The notes under the pieces were generated by a model. That model was not told where the DNA came from, did no database searches, and was given only the letters and a program-made list of their open reading frames with translations. Shown here piece after piece: positions 6,045-11,208 of a DNA stretch of 11,208 nt. This DNA comes from an uncultured Clostridia bacterium (GTDB lineage: Bacteria > Bacillota > Clostridia > TANB77 > CAG-508): NCBI GenBank assembly GCA_947629965.1, contig CANRFS010000034.1, forward strand, positions 1 to 11,208. Direction: 5' to 3'. Positions within the stretch are counted from its first letter, which is position 1, and every line of letters starts with the position of its first letter. Both the position numbers and the translations under genes were made by a program.

Positions 6045-6752
6045 TTATTCATGAAATGTATATGCCATATTTGTAGCATGTTCCATTATTGTATTTGTCA
6101 TAGATTGGTCTTCTGTTTCATCTATAACCATCCAGTAAACATATGCACCATTTTCTTTTAGTTGAGTAGCATATGCTACAAATTTCATACTTCCAGGTTC
6201 TCCATTGTATGTATATGTATGAGTTCCTGTATATTTACACATATCATAATCATTAATTTTTACCATTTCGCTTGTTTCTACATTAAATGCAAAATTCTTG
6301 TAATCTACTCGTCTATATTTACTTAAAACATCAACTGGCTGAGATATAAAAGTTGATAAAACTTCTTTTAAATTAGTTACTATTGGAGATTCTAAATGTT
6401 GCCCACCTAATATAATCAAAGTATCATCGCTTTGATCAGCAACTTGTCCTGCACCTCTCCTCATAGAAGCTACTTCTGGTAAATGTATATATGCTGTCCC
6501 CATTATTCCAGAAGAATTTTCTGTATTTATACTATCTGGCACTCCCCAATTATTAAAATCTATTTGATTTGAGTTGTTTTCTTCGTTTTCATTATTTGAC
6601 TTATTATTAGATGTATTAGCTATATTTTGAACTGTTCCGTCCTTTGAATCCTTATTTCCATTTACTAAAAAAATTACTCCTACTATTGCAATTACAAGTA
6701 TTATTACTATAATTCCAATAATTAAACCTATATTACCTCTTTCGTTATTCAT
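6045..6752 (-). CDS. Unknown membrane-anchored extracytoplasmic protein
   Basis: I do not recognise the family. The 235-residue protein starts MNNERGNIG and has one strongly hydrophobic segment at about 8-30 (IGLIIGIIVIILVIAIVGVIFLV). A serine/asparagine/glutamate-rich linker follows (about 31-75, rich in NN and EE), then a folded domain of about 150 residues with GTAYIHLPE, DYDMCKYTGTHTYTYNG and YVYWMVIDETED. With few charges before the segment and no lipobox Cys, it is most simply a single-pass anchor with the domain outside the cell. The low-complexity linker would hold that domain away from the membrane. It is a single-gene unit: promoter at 6785-6813 and terminator at 6005-6031. The ribosome binding site (AAAGG) is weaker than its neighbours'. 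Confidence 0.7.
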   Translation of the reverse strand: MNNERGNIGLIIGIIVIILVIAIVGVIFLVNGNKDSKDGTVQNIANTSNNKSNNENEENNSNQIDFNNWGVPDSINTENSSGIMGTAYIHLPEVASMRRGAGQVADQSDDTLIILGGQHLESPIVTNLKEVLSTFISQPVDVLSKYRRVDYKNFAFNVETSEMVKINDYDMCKYTGTHTYTYNGEPGSMKFVAYATQLKENGAYVYWMVIDETEDQSMTNTIMEHATNMAYTFHE

Positions 6753-6784
6753 TTTTACACAACCTTTCGTATTATTTTGAGTTT

Positions 6785-6813
6785 ATTATAAATTATACAT
6801 TTTCTTTTTGCAA
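6785..6813 (-). promoter_or_regulatory. Promoter of the 6045-6752 gene
   Basis: TTGCAA (6808-6813, minus strand) and TATAAT (6785-6790) are 17 bases apart and 32 bases before the start codon. It falls right behind the terminator of the aspartokinase gene, so the next gene is transcribed on its own. Confidence 0.65.
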
Positions 6814-6845
6814 TAGTTTTAGAAATTTTTACGGATAAATTGATA

Positions 6846-6880
6846 CAATATAAAAGGCAGAACCTATTTTGCCTGCCTTT
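6846..6880 (-). terminator. Intrinsic terminator of the aspartokinase gene
   Basis: AAAGGCAG (6853-6860) and CTGCCTTT (6873-6880) form an 8-bp stem with a 12-base loop, followed on the minus strand by TATATTG. It starts 4 bases after the stop codon. The position shows that the short aspartokinase ends here as a transcript too. Confidence 0.8.
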
Positions 6881-6884
6881 AAAC

Positions 6885-7610
6885 TTATTTAACAATTGTT
6901 CCTTCGTTTTCTACGAAAGTAGATTTTACTATTATTGGAACGTTATATTTTTTAGCCATCTCAACACATTTCGTGTGCAAAACTTTTGCACCATTTTTAG
7001 CCATTTCTATCATTTTATCATATGAAATTGTATCATATTTTATCGCATTTTCATTCTTGTTTGGATCTTCTGAATATACACCATCTACATCTGTATAAAT
7101 GTATAGTTTATCTGCTTTTAAATATGCAGCAAGTGCTACAGCTGTTGTGTCAGAGCCTCCTCTACCAAGTGTTGTTATATCACCTGATTTTGTAATTCCT
7201 TGAAAGCCTGCAACTATAACAATTCTATTGTTTTCAAGTTCTTTTAAGATTCTATCAGTTTTTATATCTATAATATTTGCATTACCATATATATCATCTG
7301 TAATAATTGGTATCTGCCAACCTGTATAAGATATTGCATCATATCCAAGTTCTTTTAAGTATATTGCAAGCTTAGATATGGTAATTTGTTCACCTATTGA
7401 GAGTAAAACGTCATGCTCTCTTTTATCTGGATTAGTTGATATTTCTTGTTCTTCTGAAATTAATCTATCTGTTGTTTTACCTTGTGCTGATACTACAATA
7501 ACTACTTTATTATTTGCTTCATATTCTTTAATTGCATGTTTGCATACATTTAAAAGTTTATCTTTATCTGCTACAGAAGTTCCTCCGAATTTTTGTATAA
7601 TTAAGCCCAT
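6885..7610 (-). CDS. lysC: Aspartokinase, catalytic domain only
   Basis: Aspartokinase phosphorylates L-aspartate with ATP, the first step toward lysine, threonine, methionine and diaminopimelate. The product shows QKFGGTS (6-12), GKTTDRL (44-50), GEQITIS (73-79), YDAISYTGWQ (90-99), GRGGSDTT (149-156) and YTDVDGVYSEDP (172-183). It resembles Bacillus-type enzymes throughout, but ends after 241 residues at VENEGTIVK, exactly where the kinase domain ends. The two C-terminal ACT domains (about 160 residues), which bind regulatory amino acids, are missing. The stop is followed at once by a terminator, and no ACT sequence is seen downstream. The family's LHPR is LHTK here. Start ATG with AGTGGGG upstream; no clear promoter. 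The enzyme is probably active but not feedback-regulated through its own ACT domains. The symbol lysC is by family, since other aspartokinase genes may exist in the genome. Confidence 0.9.
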   Translation of the reverse strand: MGLIIQKFGGTSVADKDKLLNVCKHAIKEYEANNKVVIVVSAQGKTTDRLISEEQEISTNPDKREHDVLLSIGEQITISKLAIYLKELGYDAISYTGWQIPIITDDIYGNANIIDIKTDRILKELENNRIVIVAGFQGITKSGDITTLGRGGSDTTAVALAAYLKADKLYIYTDVDGVYSEDPNKNENAIKYDTISYDKMIEMAKNGAKVLHTKCVEMAKKYNVPIIVKSTFVENEGTIVK

Positions 7611-7677
7611 CTATATTTGCCCCACTTTACTATATTAAGTATAAATAACATCTAAATTTAAATATTATTTATGCAAA

Positions 7678-7697
7678 AGTAAAATAATACTTTTACT
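7678..7697 (-). terminator. Weak AT-rich terminator of prfB
   Basis: AGTAAAA (7678-7684) and TTTTACT (7691-7697) form a 7-bp stem with a 6-base loop and a minus-strand TTTGC tail, 21 bases past the prfB stop. The stem is all but one pair A-U, so termination may be leaky into the aspartokinase gene. Confidence 0.45.
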
Positions 7698-7718
7698 CTA
7701 TATTATATTACTTTTTTA

Positions 7719-8838
7719 TTATTTTTGTTCTTTATTTTTTGTTATGTATTTTAAATAGCTTTCCATAAATCCATTTAAATCTCCGTTCATTACTGCCTCT
7801 ACATTACCTACTTCAAAATTTGTTCTGTGATCTTTTACTAACGTATATGGACAAAATATGTAAGAACGTATTTGACTTCCCCAAGCTATATCTTTCTGAA
7901 CACCTTTTAGGTCTTCTATTTTATCTTTTTGCTCTTTTTCTTTTAATTCTAAAAGTTTTGACTTTAGCATTCTCATAGCAGTCTCTTTGTTTTGTATTTG
8001 TGATCTTTCAGACTGACAAGAAACTACAATATTTGTAGGAATATGTGTAATTCTTACTGCTGAATCTGTTTTATTTATATGTTGTCCACCTGCTCCTGAT
8101 GCTCTATATGTATCTATTCGCAAATCCTGCGCGTTTATATCTAATTGTATATCCTCAGATATTTCTGGCAATACTTCGAGAGATGCAAAAGAAGTATGCC
8201 TTCTTCCGCCACTATCAAATGGTGATATTCTAATTAATCTATGTACTCCCATTTCTCCTTTAAGATATCCATAAGCGTTTTCTCCAGAAATCAGAAATGT
8301 TACACTTTTAATTCCTGCCTCATCACCTTCTAAATATTCTAACTCTTTGACTGTATATCCATTGGCTGTAGCCCATTTAGAGTACATTCTATATAGCATT
8401 TCTACCCAGTCTTGTGATTCTGTTCCACCTGCTCCTGGATGAAGTGTAAGTATTGCATTGTTTCTATCATATTTACCTGATAAAAGTGTTTGTATTTCTA
8501 ACCCATTTATTTCATTTTCTAAATTAACTGTATTGCAAACAAGTTCTTTTGCTAAATCCTCATCATATTCTGTAATTAATAACTCATTTAAATCTTCAAT
8601 ATTAGAAAGTTCCTTTTCTATTTTATTATATTTATCTAATTTGTTTTGAATTACTTTTATTTTAGATAAGATAGCTGTACTTTTTTCAGGATTTTCCCAA
8701 AAATCAGATACATGTGTTTTTTCTTGCAATTCGTTTAACTCTACTTTGATATTTTCAATGTCAAAGTGAATCACCTATATTTTTTAGTTTATTTTTCAAC
8801 TCTGAGATTTTACGCTTGTTTTCTTCTAGCTCTATCAC
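7719..8838 (-). CDS. prfB: Peptide chain release factor 2, with programmed +1 frameshift
   Basis: RF2 reads UAA and UGA stop codons and releases the finished chain. The gene starts at GTG 8838, 8 bases after AAGGAGG, and codes for 25 residues (VIELEENKRKISELKNKLKN then IGDSL) before an in-frame UGA at 8761-8763. The site reads CTT TGA C: the ribosome slips +1 after CTT and goes on with GAC (8760-8762). The joined product has 372 residues, the normal size. It contains the RF2 SPF tripeptide (about 205-207) that recognises the stop codon and the catalytic GGQ (about 250-252) that acts in the peptidyl transferase centre. Low RF2 favours the shift, which raises synthesis. It lies 43 bases behind the 8882-9307 gene and probably shares its promoter at 9359-9387. 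Confidence 0.96.
8760..8779 (-). promoter_or_regulatory. Programmed +1 frameshift site of prfB
   Basis: On the minus strand the site reads AGGTGAT, TCA, CTT, TGA, C. The CTTTGAC slip core is canonical. The internal Shine-Dalgarno-like stimulator is AGGTGAT instead of the AGGGGG of E. coli. It ends three bases before CTT, but its GG lies 7 bases from CTT instead of 3. Confidence 0.92.
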
Positions 8839-8881
8839 AAAATTTGCCTCCTTTTGAAAATTTACTATTATTTTTACTATA

Positions 8882-9307
8882 CTAATTTTTTGCTAAGATA
8901 TCATTTATTTTTTCTAATAATCCCTCAGGCATTTTAATTACAAGTTGTGTATCTGTATTTGCATCCTCATAGTAACAATATTTGTCAAGTCCTAATTGTA
9001 TCATTAAAAATTTTCCATTTCCTAAGTCTATTTTTACATCGTTTCTTATTGCAAGATAAGGTGTTTCATCATCCTGTTCTAGCGATGGATTTTCACACAT
9101 ATCTTTGAGTTGTTTTATTTGTTTCTTGTTAGTAATTTCGATTATTTTTTCAATATTAAAATTTTCATCATATTTTTCTATTATTATTTTTTCATCATCT
9201 GAAGTTTTAGATTCGTTTACTGTTTTTATTATAAAATAAACTGCAAATGCAACGACTATAATAACAGCAACTGCAATACATATAAAGATAATATTTTTTT
9301 TACTCAT
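8882..9307 (-). CDS. Unknown membrane-anchored small protein
   Basis: I do not recognise the family. The 141-residue protein begins MSKKNIIFICIAVAV and has one hydrophobic segment at about 5-28. A charged region follows (about 30-60, KIIIEKYDENFNIEKIIE), then a compact domain of about 80 residues with KQIKQLKDMCENPSLEQ, PYLAIRNDVKIDLGNGKFL and YCYYEDA. The layout is that of a single-pass membrane protein or uncleaved signal anchor with an outside domain. KIIIEKYD...ITNKKQIKQLKDM recalls small YcgJ- or DUF-type domains that begin with an ITDKKEIKKI-like helix, but I cannot name it. The start ATG has a strong AAGGAGGTG, and a near-consensus promoter stands before it. It is read just before prfB and probably co-transcribed with it, with no evident link in function. 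Confidence 0.7.
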   Translation of the reverse strand: MSKKNIIFICIAVAVIIVVAFAVYFIIKTVNESKTSDDEKIIIEKYDENFNIEKIIEITNKKQIKQLKDMCENPSLEQDDETPYLAIRNDVKIDLGNGKFLMIQLGLDKYCYYEDANTDTQLVIKMPEGLLEKINDILAKN

Positions 9308-9358
9308 CTTTAGTACACCTCCTTTTTACAATAATTTATCATTTTTTATATATGTAAA

Positions 9359-9387
9359 AATATACCATGTAAATACTATTCTGTCAA
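9359..9387 (-). promoter_or_regulatory. Promoter of the 8882-9307 gene and prfB
   Basis: A consensus TTGACA (9382-9387, minus strand) and TATATT (9359-9364) are 17 bases apart, about 50 bases before the start of the 8882-9307 gene. It is the best -35 box of the window and would also drive prfB. Confidence 0.75.
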
Positions 9388-9417
9388 ATGTGTACTATTT
9401 TCTACTTTACAATAAAA

Positions 9418-10413
9418 TTAAGTATCATATTTTTCTTTTGCTTTTTTTATAATGTTAATCATTTCATTTCTTAACGCTATTGGCTTTTTTACTTCTACTA
9501 AATCTATATTTCTCATAGCCCACATTCTAAATCCCAACGGATTTGCATCAACTAATAATTTAAAATGTTCGTCATCATTTGGTATTTTTTCAATTGTTAC
9601 ATTTCTTCCGAAAGTATCGAAAATTGCATCTAATAGCCAAATATGGCAAATTGCTTCTATTTCTTCTTTTTTACCACCAAACATTTCAATAGATGATTCT
9701 GCAAAATCTTTTATTTCACTTTTTTTCTTTTTAATTGTAATATCATCATCAAGAATTTGAATGTTTTTTATTCTATCAATTCTGTAATTATAAAAATTTG
9801 TTTGTCCTTCTTTTATTCCAATTAAATAAAATTCTTGTTTACTATATACAATTGCATAAGGAGATACTATTGGATTACTTACAATTGTTTTTTCTAATTT
9901 ATTAGTTATAGCATATTTCCAATATTCAAATTTAATCTTCTTTTTTCTAAAAATACTGTTAGAAATATCTTCTATATTCATTATCACTTCTGTATTTTCA
10001 GTTTTTGAATCATTTGCATATATCTCATAATCTTTTATTTTCTCATTTTCATATACTGTTTGAATATTCTTGCATTTTTTTATTATATTTTTAGCAATAG
10101 ATGGAACAATGTAGTTTGCATAACTAAAATTATCAATAATAGCTCTTATTTCTCCTGGTTCAAAATCTGTTTCTGGATCATTACTTATGTAATAACCTAT
10201 TTTATTATCGTTGTATGTACTAATATCATAACCAAATTTTTCTTTAAGCAAGTTGATATTTCTTCTTATAGTTCTTGGGTCTATATCTTCACCATATATT
10301 TCATTTATTTTTTCTTTTAGTTCTGATATAGATAATTTGTGCTCTTCATCACTATATTTTTTTAAAACATTTAATATATATAATATATTTCCATTTTTCT
10401 CATACAGTTCCAT
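9418..10413 (-). CDS. WYL-domain transcriptional regulator (YafY-like)
   Basis: The 331-residue protein has an N-terminal winged helix-turn-helix (about 1-75), with LSISELKEKINEIYG and DPRTIRRNINLLKEKFGYDI as the recognition part. A WYL domain follows at about 150-235 (RKKKIKFEYWKY, SPYAIVYSKQEFYLIG, FYNYRIDRIKNIQIL), then a C-terminal WCX-type extension (about 245-325, LLDAIFDTFGRNVTI and GFRMWAMRNIDLVEV). WYL proteins bind nucleic acids or nucleotide-like ligands through the middle domain and regulate DNA repair, phage defence and other stress genes. The target here is unknown. Its ATG is 36 bases past the end of the rhuM remnant, with AGGGGAAGG between, so it is read from the promoter at 10961-10989. 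Length is normal and no lesion is visible, so it is probably the functional gene of that operon. Confidence 0.88.
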   Translation of the reverse strand: MELYEKNGNILYILNVLKKYSDEEHKLSISELKEKINEIYGEDIDPRTIRRNINLLKEKFGYDISTYNDNKIGYYISNDPETDFEPGEIRAIIDNFSYANYIVPSIAKNIIKKCKNIQTVYENEKIKDYEIYANDSKTENTEVIMNIEDISNSIFRKKKIKFEYWKYAITNKLEKTIVSNPIVSPYAIVYSKQEFYLIGIKEGQTNFYNYRIDRIKNIQILDDDITIKKKKSEIKDFAESSIEMFGGKKEEIEAICHIWLLDAIFDTFGRNVTIEKIPNDDEHFKLLVDANPLGFRMWAMRNIDLVEVKKPIALRNEMINIIKKAKEKYDT

Positions 10414-10449
10414 GTTTTTTATCCCTTCCCCTTTCTAATTTTCTATTTA

Positions 10450-10926
10450 TTAAATCCAGCCTCCATCTTTAACTATATTACATCTATTTTTGCTCTTTTG
10501 CAATAAAAATGTTGTTAATCCCATAAATGGCTTATCAGCATCTGCTCTTTCATAAGTAAAACCTTTAATCATATACTCTTTTAATCTTTCTGTTGCCCAT
10601 CTTCTAAAGTTAGTAGCAATTTTAGATTTTATTCTATATCCCAAAGAAATTATCATATCTAAATTATAAAAAGGAATTTCTCTTGAAACAGTTCTATTTC
10701 CTTCTTTTTGAACTTGTCGGAAATTCTGACAAGTTGAATTTTTATCAAGTTCCTCTTCTAAATAAATATTGTTTATATGTTCTATTACATTTGTTCTTGA
10801 AGTACCAAATAGTTCAGCCATCTGTTGTTGAGATAACCATACTGTTTCATTTTGAATTTTGACATCTATTTTTGTTAGTCCATCGTCTGTTTGATATATT
10901 ATAATATCTCCATTTACATTATTCAT
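10450..10926 (-). pseudogene. RhuM-family (virulence protein RhuM-like) remnant, internally deleted
   Basis: The first 122 residues match the conserved N-terminal part of RhuM-family proteins: IIYQTDDG, VWLSQQQMAELFGTSRTNV with its helix-turn-helix-like pattern, YNLDMIISLGYRIKS and FRRWATERLKEYMIKGF. In the family KGF is followed by some 70 residues before a block like IYERADADKPFMGLTTF. Here that block joins directly to KGF at about residue 123, which points to an in-frame internal deletion. After GLTTF the similarity ends: LLQKSKNRCN then IVKDGGWI and a stop, so the C-terminal third is also lost. Full proteins have about 330 residues; this has 158. Promoter and ribosome binding site (AAAGGAGAG) are intact, so the short protein may still be made. 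The biochemical role of RhuM is not established; such genes often lie in phage or island DNA. Confidence 0.75.
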
Positions 10927-10960
10927 AACAAATCTCTCCTTTTATTTTGCGAACATTTGT

Positions 10961-10989
10961 ATTGTATCATAGATATAAATTTAATTCAA
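10961..10989 (-). promoter_or_regulatory. Promoter of the rhuM remnant and WYL gene
   Basis: TTGAAT (10984-10989, minus strand) and TACAAT (10961-10966) are 17 bases apart and 34 bases before the rhuM ATG. Directly downstream, where transcription would start, is ACAAATGTTCGC (10949-10960), which holds one good half of a Gram-positive LexA box. Confidence 0.65.
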
Positions 10990-11044
10990 TCTTTTTTGGA
11001 ATTCTTTCAAATTTATATGATTTTTTACTACCTTTAGTTATAGC

Positions 11045-11085
11045 ATAAAAAAGAAGTGCATCCATTTTTTTTGGATACACTCCTT
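11045..11085 (-). terminator. Intrinsic terminator after the SEC-C fragment
   Basis: AAGAAGTGCATCC (11051-11063) and GGATACACTCCTT (11073-11085) form a 13-bp stem. Its two imperfect positions are G·U pairs in a minus-strand RNA, and a TTTT run follows. It begins 3 bases past the TAA of the SEC-C fragment. Confidence 0.85.
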
Positions 11086-11088
11086 ATC

Positions 11089-11208
11089 TTATTGATTCTT
11101 TCCACAACAGTTCTTGTATTTCTTCCCACTTCCACATGAACTTGTTACTCCCATATTATCAGTATTATTTATATTTATAATATTATTGATATTTCAATGT
11201 TTTTAGGA
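11089..11208 (-). pseudogene. SEC-C (SecA C-terminal zinc-binding) motif fragment, frame interrupted
   Basis: The last residues before TAA (11089-11091) are SSCGSGKKYKNCCGKNQ, clearly the SEC-C motif that ends SecA and some other proteins and binds zinc and SecB or ribosomes. The usual CPCGSGKKYKNCC has lost its first Cys (SSC). The same frame has a TGA at 11194-11196 and a TAA at 11205-11207, so it cannot be joined to a longer protein as written. The next frame (PKNIEISII) looks like a possible continuation, which would mean a frameshift in the AT-rich stretch 11165-11190. A short ATG-started frame (11154) has no ribosome binding site. The gene may be the end of secA or of another SEC-C protein; the window ends too soon to tell. 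Confidence 0.55.

Noticed and set aside
8763..8774. GTG at 8774 as the start of prfB
   Set aside because: It would skip the known programmed frameshift and leave out the 25-residue first segment, which has a strong ribosome binding site.
11089..11154. Free-standing 21-residue SEC-C protein from ATG 11154
   Set aside because: No ribosome binding site and a missing metal-binding Cys; a remnant or frameshifted end is more likely.
1..11208. tRNA, rRNA, insertion sequences
   Set aside because: No cloverleaf with CCA-type ends, no rRNA-like stretch and no transposase or terminal inverted repeats were seen.

Overview
The window is very AT-rich DNA from a spore-forming low-GC Firmicute, most likely a member of the Clostridia. 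The evidence is the yabP-yabQ-divIC gene order, strong AGGAGG-type ribosome binding sites, a Rho factor of Clostridial type, and TAA stops almost throughout. UGA is a stop here, because prfB keeps its autoregulatory UGA frameshift site. Almost every gene lies on the minus strand; only the gene fragment at the left edge is on the plus strand.

Layout from left to right. 1-234 is the C-terminal end of an alpha/beta hydrolase (+). 235-990 has no gene. Its right half holds two diverged 55-nt repeats (from 627 and from 791), each inside a 10-bp hairpin whose bases differ by compensating changes, followed by a row of four more hairpins. This looks like an undescribed structured RNA read from the plus strand, and it is the most interesting signal in the window. 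Then, all on minus: rho (991-2289), divIC/ftsB-like (2430-2714), yabQ (2780-3268), yabP (3278-3574) and purH (3770-5321, split by a single inserted base). A ParE/RelE-type toxin with a small antitoxin follows (5409-5858), then an unknown membrane-anchored protein (6045-6752), a catalytic-domain-only aspartokinase (6885-7610), prfB with programmed +1 frameshift (7719-8838), a second unknown membrane-anchored protein (8882-9307), a WYL-domain regulator (9418-10413), a RhuM-family remnant with an internal deletion (10450-10926) and a decayed SEC-C (SecA-tail-like) motif at the right edge.

Transcription units read in transcription order, that is leftwards: rhuM remnant then WYL regulator from a TTGAAT/TACAAT promoter; the 8882-9307 gene then prfB from a TTGACA/TATATT promoter; aspartokinase alone, closed by a terminator; the 6045-6752 gene alone, with its own promoter and terminator; antitoxin then toxin from a TTGATA/TATAAT promoter, running toward purH, which also has its own promoter and a long terminator; then yabP-yabQ-divIC, and finally rho. 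The sporulation genes act together in the mother cell and at division: YabP and YabQ serve spore coat and cortex formation and DivIC serves the division septum. The other genes are housekeeping genes (transcription termination, purine synthesis, aspartate-family amino acids, translation termination) interspersed with small accessory pieces (toxin-antitoxin, RhuM remnant, WYL regulator), several of them damaged.
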